A stretch of 14,781 nt of DNA. Source: Methanosarcinales archaeon. Lineage in GTDB: Archaea; Halobacteriota; Syntropharchaeia; Alkanophagales; Methanospirareceae. Below the pieces are notes generated by a model. The model worked only from the letters and a program-made list of their open reading frames with translations. It had not been told where the DNA came from and searched no databases. The stretch is taken from NCBI GenBank assembly GCA_025464585.1, contig JAODGL010000191.1, positions 1 through 14,781 on the forward strand, written 5' to 3'. Made by a program: the position numbers and the translations under genes. This document shows, in pieces, positions 1 to 7,422 of this stretch; within the stretch, counting starts at the first letter, position 1, and every line of letters starts with the position of its first letter.

Positions 1-159
1 AAGGCTAAGATAATAGCTGTGAAGAACAATCCTGCGAATCCTTTCTTCGCAAGGCGGAATATAACAACAAAAGGGGCAGTGATAGAGACTGAAATTGGAG
101 ATGCGGTGGTTACAAGCAGACCGGGTCAGGATGGAGTGGTGAATGCGAAACTGATTTGA
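1..159 (+). CDS. rps8e: 30S ribosomal protein S8e, C-terminal part
   Basis: Frame 1 is open from the left edge to a TGA at 157-159 and gives the last 52 residues of a protein. The pattern NPANPFFARRN, then TKGAVIETEIG, then TSRPGQDGVVNAKLI is the conserved C-terminus of archaeal/eukaryotic ribosomal protein S8e, a small-subunit component; archaeal S8e is about 125 residues, so more than half lies outside the window. The frame is too short to be obvious as an open reading frame because its start is missing. The TGA shares its last base with the ATG of the ATPase gene that follows, so the two are probably co-transcribed and translationally coupled. The identification rests on the motif pattern and is strong despite the truncation. 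Confidence 0.93.
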   Translation, partial: KAKIIAVKNNPANPFFARRNITTKGAVIETEIGDAVVTSRPGQDGVVNAKLI

Positions 160-1646
160 TGTACAAATTAGTAGGTACAATTTCCGGCGAAGTGGGACTG
201 CACGAATTCGAATTTATCGTGGGTGGAGAAGTAAGAAGAAACGAGTATGTAAAAGTATGGAGCGAAACAGATGGGTGGATACTGGGAAGAGTGAAATCAA
301 TAGTGGATGCGGTGAAAAAGACCGCTACTGCGGAAATCATAGGTTATAAAGACGAGAGGGGATTTTTAATGCAGCCAAAGAACACTTTCTCGCGTGATGA
401 GAAGGTATTCAAAGCGGACCAGGCTTTCATCATGGACACATTAGGACTCAAATCAGGTGGAATTCATTTAGGTATGCTTGACGGGCGCAATATACCGGTA
501 TATCTGAGGAAAGAGGAACTTATCCAGAAACATTGCAGCATATTAGCGAAGACGGGCAGCGGGAAATCATATACCGCGGGTGTGCTAATCGAGGAGTTGC
601 TTGAGAAGAACGTTCCATTGCTTATAATTGACCCTCATGGCGAATATCTCGCATTGAAATACGAGAACAGGAGTGAAGAGGAGAGAAAACAGATGGATAA
701 ATTTGGCATCACACCCAAAGGCTATGCCTCTAAGGTCGTGGTTTACACGCCATCGAATTTTTCCATAAATCCCGCTGCTGATAAGTTATTTCGTATAGAC
801 GGCATAAATTTGAGTGTGAATGAATTATATGACCTGTTTCCCCTGTCTGATGCACAATTAGGTGTTTTATACCAGTGTATAAATGGAATAAAGGAGGAAA
901 AGGAGTTTTATACTATCGAAGATATTATTAAGAAGGTATCAGAGAGCAAAAGCAATGCTAAGTGGAGAATTATTCACTTCCTGGAGAGAATCCGGGAGAC
1001 TGGTATATTATCTGACAGCCCAACTCGCATAGAAGAGCTCGTGAAGGTGGGCAAAGCATCAATAATAGATATGAAAGGAGCGGAGCCGAAATTACAGCAA
1101 TTGATCGTCTATCGCATCTGTAAAGAGGTATTTGAAGGTAGGAAGATGGGAAAGATACCACCTTTTATGCTCGTTATCGAGGAGGCACACAACTTCTGCC
1201 CTGAGCGAGGATTTGAAAAGGCGGTCAGTTCAAATATTTTAAGAACCATCGCTTCAGAGGGTAGGAAATTCGGGCTGGGGCTGCTGGTTATCTCGCAAAG
1301 ACCTGCACGTGTGGATAAGAACGTTATTTCTCAGTGCAATACACAGATAATCCTTCGTGTAACAAATCCAAATGACATCAGGGCATTAAGCCGCGGGTTG
1401 GAGTTCATGAGCAGTGAGATGGAGGAGGAAATCAAAAGAATACCACAGGGTGTTGCACTACTTTCGAGTCCGAGCATAGAAATGCCTATACTGGTTGACG
1501 TACGTGTGCGAAGAAGTGAACACGGCGGTAGAGCAGCGGAAGCGGAAGGAGCGGAGAAAAAAGAGGCGGTACCGAAGAGGGAAGAGTGGAATGTAAGAGA
1601 AAGGGAGGGAAGGAAAAGCGTGCTTGCAAGGCTGCTGGGTGAATGA
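159..1646 (+). CDS. herA: HerA-family DNA-translocating ATPase
   Basis: A 495-residue P-loop ATPase of the HerA/FtsK superfamily. Known HerA proteins form hexameric DNA pumps that work with the NurA nuclease and Mre11-Rad50 in end resection. About residues 1-90 look like the HAS beta-barrel. The Walker A AKTGSGKS is at 130-137, DPHGEY follows at about 159, Walker B LVIEEAH is at about 338-344, and the segment SQRPARVDKNVISQC at about 379-393 carries the arginine and glutamine typical of the sensor/arginine-finger region. The C-terminal 45 residues are highly charged, as in other HerA proteins. I chose ATG 159 over the TTG at 156 because it overlaps the rps8e stop as TGATG. No nurA, mre11 or rad50 lies in view, so the partner nuclease is unknown; a PIN-like nuclease gene lies downstream in a separate cassette. 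Confidence 0.9.
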   Translation: MYKLVGTISGEVGLHEFEFIVGGEVRRNEYVKVWSETDGWILGRVKSIVDAVKKTATAEIIGYKDERGFLMQPKNTFSRDEKVFKADQAFIMDTLGLKSGGIHLGMLDGRNIPVYLRKEELIQKHCSILAKTGSGKSYTAGVLIEELLEKNVPLLIIDPHGEYLALKYENRSEEERKQMDKFGITPKGYASKVVVYTPSNFSINPAADKLFRIDGINLSVNELYDLFPLSDAQLGVLYQCINGIKEEKEFYTIEDIIKKVSESKSNAKWRIIHFLERIRETGILSDSPTRIEELVKVGKASIIDMKGAEPKLQQLIVYRICKEVFEGRKMGKIPPFMLVIEEAHNFCPERGFEKAVSSNILRTIASEGRKFGLGLLVISQRPARVDKNVISQCNTQIILRVTNPNDIRALSRGLEFMSSEMEEEIKRIPQGVALLSSPSIEMPILVDVRVRRSEHGGRAAEAEGAEKKEAVPKREEWNVREREGRKSVLARLLGE

Positions 1647-1679
1647 GAAAACAAACTTTTATCTAAAAAATCAGTTATC

Positions 1680-1687
1680 TTTATATA
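1680..1687 (+). promoter_or_regulatory. TATA box of the three-gene AT-rich cassette
   Basis: TTTATATA in the 72-base gap after herA. Its centre is about 35 bases before the ATG at 1719, so the usual archaeal spacing of roughly 25-27 bases would put the transcript start about 8-10 bases before that ATG. The leader would be very short and there is no clear Shine-Dalgarno sequence. This suggests the cassette is expressed independently of rps8e-herA. Confidence 0.55.
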
Positions 1688-1718
1688 CTCCCAAAATTGA
1701 ACATAAGAAGCACAAAAG

Positions 1719-2333
1719 ATGAAGGAAAAAGGAGAAGGGAAGAAAGAGAAAGTAAGTTTGAATGAATTTAAAGAAGCTCTGAGGATATTTAAGTCCTTGC
1801 TTAGCGATGGGAGCATAAAATTAGATTTTTTTCCATCTGGTTATAATATAGCCATAGAAGCGGATCGCTTGGATGATGAGTTAGCTTCATCCAAAATCGA
1901 TAAAGAAATCTTTGATATAGGCGGGAAAGAAGGCAGCCGTCTTTTAAATGTTATACTAAGAGACAAAGAAAAGAGATTTCTAAAGCGATATTCTGAAGAT
2001 GAAAGAGAAGAAATAAAAAAGAAATGCGAGATAATAGAGAAAGAAATAATAACGGAAGAACTTGTTGAAAAATTTCTTTTCCAAACTACTTGTAAAAATT
2101 ATTTCTTGGACGATTTCGATTGGGAGATGATAGAGCATCGAGGAAAGGGGGAAGAGGAATTCTTCTCTACGGCAATGATGCAGTTCAAATTAAGAAATCC
2201 CTCTAAGGAATTTCCTCGGCTATCGTGTCCAGTAGTAGGAGGACATGAATCCATTAGTTTTGAATGCAGGAAAGAAAACATAGAAGAACTAATAGAAGAG
2301 CTGGAAAAAATTAAAAAGAGGTTTGAAAAATGA
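1719..2333 (+). CDS. Hypothetical protein, first gene of PIN-like cassette
   Basis: A 204-residue protein I do not recognise. It starts with a very basic, lysine-rich stretch of about 12 residues, is rich in Lys/Glu throughout, and has helical segments at about 13-30 and 90-120. A more mixed region follows (about 120-175) with SCPVVGGHESISFEC near 168-182, and the end is a heptad-like helix rich in Glu, Leu and Lys (about 184-204). No signal peptide or membrane segment is visible, so it should be cytoplasmic. The stop TGA overlaps the next gene's ATG by four bases (ATGA), implying coupled translation. Base composition is low in G+C compared with herA and aspS, which suggests a different origin. 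Possible roles as a regulator, antitoxin or structural partner of the downstream nuclease-like protein are inference from context only. Confidence 0.75.
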   Translation: MKEKGEGKKEKVSLNEFKEALRIFKSLLSDGSIKLDFFPSGYNIAIEADRLDDELASSKIDKEIFDIGGKEGSRLLNVILRDKEKRFLKRYSEDEREEIKKKCEIIEKEIITEELVEKFLFQTTCKNYFLDDFDWEMIEHRGKGEEEFFSTAMMQFKLRNPSKEFPRLSCPVVGGHESISFECRKENIEELIEELEKIKKRFEK

Positions 2334-2920
2334 GTAGTGGTAAGTCATTACGGGTAAAAAAATATAGGGGATATTCATTGAACGAAAACCGAAGATATAT
2401 CATCCGTAGCGAGTATAAAGAATTTTGGATTCCTATTGAAGGAATAAAAGAGGTAATTTCAAGCGAAGTAGATTATGGGAAAATCATCGAAGGGCGAGAT
2501 GAAAGTATCTCACCATTCTTTTTTGTAGAAAAACCCTCTCCTTTAACCCCCGCAGATATAAAGACCTTGGACATAATTTCTAATTTAAGAGGATTAATCG
2601 AAGACGTAAAAGAAAATTTTGATGACATAAGAGCCAGGCAAATATTCTTCTTCGAATTTAAGGAGAAACTAAACGAATTATGGAAGATAAGTAAAGGGGA
2701 CATGAAAAAAGCCGCGCTCAGGTTGGAATACGCCATAAAAAACATAAAATCAGAGAGACTGAACGAAAAGCAAGTAGACGCGCTAACAGAGGCAATAGAA
2801 GTTTTGGAAAAATCCGGGGGAAAAGGTAAAGAAGAAATCAAAAAAATATTGTTAGACGTAGGGATATTCACTGTTCCAAAAATTGAGGGTTTATCCGAGT
2901 TATATGCTGATGAGTACTGA
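2330..2920 (+). CDS. Hypothetical helical protein, second gene of PIN-like cassette
   Basis: A 196-residue protein I do not recognise. The first 65 residues are rich in aromatic and basic residues and predicted beta-like (KKYRGYSLNENRRYIIRS near 10-27). From about residue 75 on it is mainly helical, with regular Leu/Ile spacing. A segment near 130-160 ending LNEKQVDALTEAIEVLEK resembles short helical modules I have seen in antitoxin-like or accessory proteins, but this is an impression and not a family call. No membrane segment or signal peptide is seen. It starts with ATGA overlap on the first cassette gene, and its 3' end overlaps the start of the third, so all three are probably made from one mRNA in fixed ratio. 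Low G+C matches the other two genes. Confidence 0.75.
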   Translation: MSSGKSLRVKKYRGYSLNENRRYIIRSEYKEFWIPIEGIKEVISSEVDYGKIIEGRDESISPFFFVEKPSPLTPADIKTLDIISNLRGLIEDVKENFDDIRARQIFFFEFKEKLNELWKISKGDMKKAALRLEYAIKNIKSERLNEKQVDALTEAIEVLEKSGGKGKEEIKKILLDVGIFTVPKIEGLSELYADEY

Positions 2921-3668
2921 CAAGTTATTTCTGGAGACAACAATACAAATAGAAAGAATTTTTGGAAGAAAGAAGGAAGAAATTGTCAAATTTTTGAGCG
3001 ATAAAGAACCCCTGTCCTCTAATTATGTGCTGATGGAATTCAAAAGAACTATGCTAAAAGATTGTATAGCCCTATATTCGTTTCTAAAAGAGGAAAAGGA
3101 TTTGGAGGGCACTTTGATGAGACTCTCTGAATTAAGAGTTTATGAACATAGAACTGCCGTAAGAATTAGTAAGATTCTATCCAAGCTGAGCGAGAATAAT
3201 ACCTTGGAATACGAAAAAGTGCTAATTAAATTGGAAGACCTCATAGAAAGCGAATTACTTGAAGAGTTTTTTTACCGAGTGAAAGTTATAGATGAAACGA
3301 AATGTGGATTGGCAAATGAGGAAGTGCATAAAAACGAAACTTATTCTCTAAATTTGAGGTGTAGAAGGGATGAAAAAAACTGTGAAATAGAAGGATTTGT
3401 GGCAAGAAACAGAGGGAAATTTAGGAAATTGCTAAACGAATTACAAACTTATAAAGAATTTGAGGATGTTTGTAGTGTTATAAAAGAGATTTTAGAAGAT
3501 TGTGAAAAGGCACGGGGGAGAAACTGTAAGACATTGGGTGACTGCATAATTTCGATCGAAGCGCCTAAAAACTATAAAATTTTTACCACGGACCACCATT
3601 ATGAGAAAACTTGCAACGCTCTCGACAGGGATGTTTTATTGTTGCAAGATTTGACAACACGCCATTAA
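2904..3668 (+). CDS. PIN-like nuclease domain protein, third gene of cassette
   Basis: A 254-residue protein with a PIN-like acidic layout: E11 in KLFLETTIQI just after the start, E45 in VLMEFKRTM, D213 in LGDCIISIEA and D230 in IFTTDHHYEKTC. PIN domains are Mg-dependent RNases whose strand-1 Asp, middle Glu and two late Asp residues bind metal; here the first position is Glu instead of Asp. Between the second and third acidic residues lies an unusually long insert of about 165 residues, mostly helical and with several cysteines (KCGL, RCRRDEKNC), so the protein is about twice a minimal PIN domain. Starts at TTG 2883, ATG 2904 or ATG 2910 are possible; both ATGs put the domain right at the N-terminus and overlap the previous gene by 11-17 bases. 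I assign PIN-like with moderate confidence; activity is not shown. Confidence 0.7.
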   Translation: MLMSTDKLFLETTIQIERIFGRKKEEIVKFLSDKEPLSSNYVLMEFKRTMLKDCIALYSFLKEEKDLEGTLMRLSELRVYEHRTAVRISKILSKLSENNTLEYEKVLIKLEDLIESELLEEFFYRVKVIDETKCGLANEEVHKNETYSLNLRCRRDEKNCEIEGFVARNRGKFRKLLNELQTYKEFEDVCSVIKEILEDCEKARGRNCKTLGDCIISIEAPKNYKIFTTDHHYEKTCNALDRDVLLLQDLTTRH

Positions 3669-3689
3669 TAACGAATCATCATTTAAGTA

Positions 3690-5006
3690 ATGACTATGAA
3701 ACCACCGATCAGGGACAGGAAATACGCAGCCGAAATAACCGCAGATAATGACCGGGAAGACGTGAGCATAGCGGGCTGGGTGCACGAGAAGCGGGACTTA
3801 GGCGGTGTCTTTTTCTTTATTCTGCGAGACCTTAGCGGTTTTGCTCAGGTTACACTGCACAGAGGCGAAGTTGAGAAGGAGCTGTTTGAGCGCGTGAAAA
3901 AAGTGCCTCGAGAATCGGTAGTCGCAATAGAAGGGAAAGTAAAGAGAGAGTCCAAGGCGCCGAATGGATATGAAATAATACCCGAACGAATGGAAGTGCT
4001 GAATGAGGCTTCGCAGATTCTTCCCCTGGACACCACCGGAAAAGTGGGTGCAGAGTTAGATACGAGGTTAGATGCGAGATTCATGGACTTGAGAACCGAG
4101 AGGACAAAGCACATATTTATAATCCGCAGTCGGGTTCTTAAAGCGATAAGGGATTTCCTTGATGACCTGGGATTTATAGAAATAAACACGCCGAAGATAG
4201 TAAGCGCGGCGACAGAAGGTGGCACTGCCCTATTCCCCATCTCTTATTTTGAACGTGAAGCGTTCTTAAATCAGAGCCCACAGCTTTACAAACAAATGCT
4301 CATGGCTTCTGGCTTTGACCGCGTGTACGAAATAGCGCCGATATTCCGCGCAGAGGAGCATGACACCACGAAACACCTGAACGAAGCAACTTCGGTGGAT
4401 ATAGAAGTCGCATTTGTATCTGAAAAGGAGGTAATGGTAATATTAGAAGAGCTAATTGCGTTTGTATATTCAAAGGTTATGGATTATCCCGGATTATCCA
4501 AGCTGAATTTGAAGTTGGACGTTCCAAAAAAACCATTCAGACGTATAACTTATGATGAAGCAATAGAACTACTTTCTGAAGCGGGGGAGGAGATAGAATG
4601 GGGGGAAGACCTAAGCACTTCCGCAGAGCATACTCTGGGCGAGATAATGGGCGAGCTTTATTTCATCACTGATTGGCCGTGTGCGATAAAACCTTTTTAT
4701 GCACAGCCTGCGGAAGAAGGGAAAAGGGAAGATATTTGTAATGCGTTTGACCTGATGCATCCAAAAGTAGAACTCGCATCAGGCTCGCAGCGCGTGCATT
4801 CATACGAGTTGCTAAAGCGGAAGATAGAATCGAAAGGGCTGAGTGCAGATAGTTTTGAGTTTTATCTCGACGCTTTTCGATATGGAATGCCGCCGCATGC
4901 AGGCTGGGGGCTTGGTGTTGAAAGACTGCTGATGAGCATGCTGGAGATAGACAACATAAGAGAAGTGGTGCTTTTCCCAAGAGATAGAAGGAGATTGGCA
5001 CCGTGA
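3690..5006 (+). CDS. aspS: Aspartyl-tRNA synthetase, probably non-discriminating (Asp/Asn)
   Basis: A 438-residue class IIb aminoacyl-tRNA synthetase of the archaeal size. Residues about 24-110 are the OB-fold anticodon domain (GWVHEKRDLGG at 29-39). Class II motif 1 is at about 147-165 (DFLDDLGFIEINTPKI), motif 2 carries FRAEEHDTTKHLNEA near 219-233, and motif 3 is GWGLGVERLL near 408-417. It attaches Asp to tRNA-Asp. At the anticodon-contact positions known from the Thermococcus kodakarensis enzyme (Trp26 and Lys85 for strict Asp specificity), this protein has His32 and Pro91, the combination expected of non-discriminating enzymes that also make Asp-tRNA-Asn. The start at ATG 3690 is 21 bases after the PIN-like gene, with no clear Shine-Dalgarno; ATG 3696 is an alternative. 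A possible TATA (TATAAAAT, 3573-3580) lies inside the upstream gene. Confidence 0.96.
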   Translation: MTMKPPIRDRKYAAEITADNDREDVSIAGWVHEKRDLGGVFFFILRDLSGFAQVTLHRGEVEKELFERVKKVPRESVVAIEGKVKRESKAPNGYEIIPERMEVLNEASQILPLDTTGKVGAELDTRLDARFMDLRTERTKHIFIIRSRVLKAIRDFLDDLGFIEINTPKIVSAATEGGTALFPISYFEREAFLNQSPQLYKQMLMASGFDRVYEIAPIFRAEEHDTTKHLNEATSVDIEVAFVSEKEVMVILEELIAFVYSKVMDYPGLSKLNLKLDVPKKPFRRITYDEAIELLSEAGEEIEWGEDLSTSAEHTLGEIMGELYFITDWPCAIKPFYAQPAEEGKREDICNAFDLMHPKVELASGSQRVHSYELLKRKIESKGLSADSFEFYLDAFRYGMPPHAGWGLGVERLLMSMLEIDNIREVVLFPRDRRRLAP

Positions 5007-5065
5007 GATACTTTCTGTTTTAACTGGGAAACAAAAGGTAATTTTTTGTCTTGAAACACAACTAA

Positions 5066-5077
5066 TTAATATAAAAG
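5066..5077 (+). promoter_or_regulatory. TATA box for TPR/FBP aldolase-phosphatase operon
   Basis: TTAATATAAAAG, with its centre about 25 bases before ATG 5096. That spacing puts the transcript start at or within a few bases of the ATG, and no Shine-Dalgarno is present, so the mRNA is probably leaderless. A T-run (5041-5048 region) just upstream could end aspS transcription. Confidence 0.55.
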
Positions 5078-5095
5078 TTACTTGTAATTAAAATT

Positions 5096-5515
5096 ATGGA
5101 AGGAAAAAAAAGCGAAGTGGAAAAAGGGGAAGGAAAAACCGCAGAAGAATTACTTCTACTCGGCGAAGAATATCTTGGTGAAGGGAAATATGAGGAAGCA
5201 ATAGCAGTTTACAAGGAGATAGTGAAGAAAGAGCCAATTCTTCCAACGCTGGCTAAGGCGTGTAACGATTGTGGCGCTGCTTACGCAAGTTTAGAACAAC
5301 ACGACATGGCAATTGGGTTCTTTAACGCTGCATTGAATCTCAGGGCTTATTTAGTGGACGAGGGTATATCAGCTTGTTACAACCTCGGGCAGGTGTATAG
5401 AATTATAGGGGATGAGGATAAAGCAGAGGAGTATTTCAAGCGCGGGGATATGATAAAGTTGGAGCATAAACGCAGGGATGAAGAAGCACAGCGTATATTC
5501 TCGGCTGAGATGTGA
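5096..5515 (+). CDS. TPR repeat protein
   Basis: A 139-residue protein made almost wholly of tetratricopeptide repeats, helix pairs used as protein-binding scaffolds. Repeats can be seen at about 16-49 (LLLGEEYLGEGKYEEAIAVY), 56-85 (KACNDCGAAYASLEQHDMAI) and 96-127 (SACYNLGQVYRIIGDEDKAE). The first 15 residues and the C-terminal tail are charged. There is no signal peptide or membrane segment. The stop at 5513-5515 lies 8 bases before the ATG of the FBP aldolase/phosphatase, and it is inside that gene's Shine-Dalgarno region, so the two genes form an operon. The partner protein cannot be told from sequence. Confidence 0.85.
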   Translation: MEGKKSEVEKGEGKTAEELLLLGEEYLGEGKYEEAIAVYKEIVKKEPILPTLAKACNDCGAAYASLEQHDMAIGFFNAALNLRAYLVDEGISACYNLGQVYRIIGDEDKAEEYFKRGDMIKLEHKRRDEEAQRIFSAEM

Positions 5516-5518
5516 GGA
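5513..5518 (+). promoter_or_regulatory. Ribosome binding site deciding the fbp start
   Basis: TGAGGA overlaps the TPR gene stop and lies 5 bases before ATG 5524. This favours ATG 5524 over the in-frame GTG at 5512 as the start of the FBP aldolase/phosphatase. Confidence 0.6.
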
Positions 5519-5523
5519 AAAAA

Positions 5524-6642
5524 ATGAGTGAGAAAGTAACTATTAGCCTGATAAAGGCAGATGTGGGTGGATTTCCAGGGCATTCGACCGTACGCCCCGA
5601 GTTAAAGGAGAAGGCGACAGAGAGGATGGAGAAAGCGAAGAAAGAGGGGTTGCTCGTGAGCTATCACGTCTTGAACGCCGGTGACGACTTGCAATTGTTG
5701 ATGAGCCATCGGAAAGGTGTAGATTCAGAAGAGATACACGGATTGGCGTGGGAAACGTTTGAAGCGGCGACAGAGGTGGCGAAAGAGTTGAAGTTGCATG
5801 GTGCAGGACAAGACTTGCTGGTGGATGCGTTCAGCGGGAACATACGCGGTATGGGACCCGGGATAGCGGAGATGGAATTTACGGAACGTGGTTCTGAACC
5901 GTTAGTAGCGTTTATGATGGACAAGACGGAGCCGGGAGCGTTTAATTACCCGATTTACAAGATGTTTGCTGACCCTTTCAATACCGCCGGGCTTGTCATA
6001 GACCCTGTAATGCATGACGGGTACGTGTTTGAGGTATGGGACATAAAAGAAAAGAAGAGAGTATTTTTGCGATGCCCTGAAGAACTGTATGACTTACTCG
6101 CTTTGATAGGAGCGAAGAGCAAATATGTGATAAAGAGGGTATATCCAAAGGATACGAGTCCATTGCCAAACGAGGAGCCAGTAGCGGTGATAAGCACGGA
6201 GAAATTGTTCTTTACCGCGGGTAAGTACGTGGGTAAGGATGACCCTGTCGCATTGGTGCGAGCACAATCGGGCATGCCGGCACTGGGCGAGGTCTTAGAG
6301 CCGTTCTCGCTGCCATATTTAGTCAGTGGCTGGATGCGAGGTTCACATAATGGACCTATAATTCCCGTTCCTTTCAGATATTCACAGTGCACGCGGTTTG
6401 ACGGACCGCCGCGGGTTATTGCTGCGGGATTCCAGATAAGTCATGGGAGGTTAGTGGGGACTGCGGATTTGTTTGACGACCCTGCCTTTGACCTCGCGAG
6501 GAGAAAGGCGCAGGAGATAGCGGATTATATACGAGCGCATGGACCCTTTGAGCCGCATAGACTGCCTGTGGAGGAGATGGAATACACGACGTTGCCTGAT
6601 GTACTGAAGAAGCTTGAGGGGAGGTTTGAAGAGGTGGAATAA
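5524..6642 (+). CDS. fbp: Bifunctional fructose-1,6-bisphosphate aldolase/phosphatase
   Basis: A 372-residue class V FBPase (archaeal FBPA/P). It condenses DHAP and glyceraldehyde-3-phosphate to fructose-1,6-bisphosphate and then removes the 1-phosphate, making gluconeogenesis one-way. All key residues known from the Sulfolobus tokodaii enzyme can be placed: Mg ligands D13, H20, D54, D55, Q96, D133, D239 and D240; Schiff-base Lys K238 and Y235 in KYVGKDDP; and the aldolase Tyr at Y354 in EEMEYTT. Spacing matches with offsets of one residue early and six late. The strong block GMGPGIAEMEF is at 109-119. Length is typical of the family. It is cytoplasmic, in an operon behind the TPR gene. I see nothing odd in it, and both activities are expected. 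Confidence 0.97.
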   Translation: MSEKVTISLIKADVGGFPGHSTVRPELKEKATERMEKAKKEGLLVSYHVLNAGDDLQLLMSHRKGVDSEEIHGLAWETFEAATEVAKELKLHGAGQDLLVDAFSGNIRGMGPGIAEMEFTERGSEPLVAFMMDKTEPGAFNYPIYKMFADPFNTAGLVIDPVMHDGYVFEVWDIKEKKRVFLRCPEELYDLLALIGAKSKYVIKRVYPKDTSPLPNEEPVAVISTEKLFFTAGKYVGKDDPVALVRAQSGMPALGEVLEPFSLPYLVSGWMRGSHNGPIIPVPFRYSQCTRFDGPPRVIAAGFQISHGRLVGTADLFDDPAFDLARRKAQEIADYIRAHGPFEPHRLPVEEMEYTTLPDVLKKLEGRFEEVE

Positions 6643-6648
6643 ATTGTT

Positions 6649-6755
6649 TTATTTCTTCAAGAGGTCTCTTACCTCTTCCAGCACCTCTGTATTCCTGTTC
6701 ATTGCTTTACTTATGTCGGTCAATATTTCAGTGTGTTTATTCGCTTGAAAAGGGT
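6649..6755 (-). pseudogene. C-terminal remnant of a minus-strand coding region
   Basis: Read on the minus strand, this stretch is open for about 34 codons and ends in a TAA (6649-6651 on the plus strand). The peptide contains ANKHTEILTDISKAMNRN followed by TEVLEEVRDLLKK, a regular amphipathic helix that looks like the end of a coiled-coil or helical protein, not random translation. Upstream on the minus strand the frame closes at a TGA just inside the TPR gene and has no suitable start. I therefore read it as the tail of a gene whose front was lost, perhaps when the TPR gene came to lie here. A small intact peptide gene starting at an internal ATG is possible but less likely. Confidence 0.35.
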
Positions 6756-6764
6756 GCGAGACTC

Positions 6765-7413
6765 ATGGCATCGAAAAGGTTTAAGCGCGCAATTAACGTT
6801 CTCAAGCCAATTCCAGAAGAATACCCTCACATTGATAACGTATATATGCTCATTGGAACCTCGTATATTCATTTAAACCGTCTTGAAGATGCATTCACAT
6901 ATTTTGACAAAGCAGTGAAAGCTGAACCTGATTATCCTGCCCACTGGTATAATCTCGGAGCCGCATACTTGCATAGGGGATACGTCGCGAAAGCTCGTGA
7001 ATGCGCGAATAAAGCGCTTGCATTGAATCCCGATGCAGAAGTGAAGGAAAAGGCAGAAGGTCTCTTAGACAGGATTAAAGACTTTTTGGACCTTGAATTG
7101 GCTAATAAACCCGGAATTGATCCAGAAACGTATCTCAAGCTCGAAGAGAGGTTCCGTAGAGGTGCAGAATGTATGGAAAAAGAGGATTGGGACGGAGCAC
7201 TCGAGGAGTTCAAGTACGTTGCGAGCATTGATTCTCCTCAAAGGTGAACTTGAGGAGGCAGAGAAGCACCTTAAGAAATCGCTCGATATAGACCCCTCAT
7301 ACACCCCTGCAATAATTAATTATCAGATGTTAGACGCGATGAAAGAGAAAATAAAGAGGGACCCAGGATGTTTAGCGGAGATAAAGGATAAATTAGTGAT
7401 GGGACATTTTTAA
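6765..7413 (+). pseudogene. TPR protein gene, frameshifted by an apparent deletion
   Basis: The first frame, from ATG 6765 to TGA 7245, encodes TPR repeats (for example YPAHWYNLGAAYLHRGYVAK and, near its end, DWDGALEEFKYVASID). It stops in mid-repeat. The next frame picks up at once with KGELEEAEKHLKKSLDIDP and runs to TAA 7411, giving a normal TPR ending. The conserved Ala codons of these two repeats (7197 and 7258) are 61 bases apart, where one 34-residue repeat needs 102; so about 41 bases are missing, which is both a shortening and a frame change. The gene is therefore broken by a deletion, or the assembly has an error here. A TTG at 6702 could extend the front, but it would add a Cys-rich stretch unlike TPR. 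Intact, this would have been a scaffold protein of about 230 residues. Confidence 0.65.
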
Positions 7414-7422
7414 TTTTAACCG

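Noticed and set aside
1331..1816. Long minus-strand open frame opposite the end of herA (161 codons)
   Set aside because: It runs antisense to a well-recognised ATPase, spans the promoter of the next gene, and its translation is Ser/Leu/Phe-rich low-complexity sequence with no motif.
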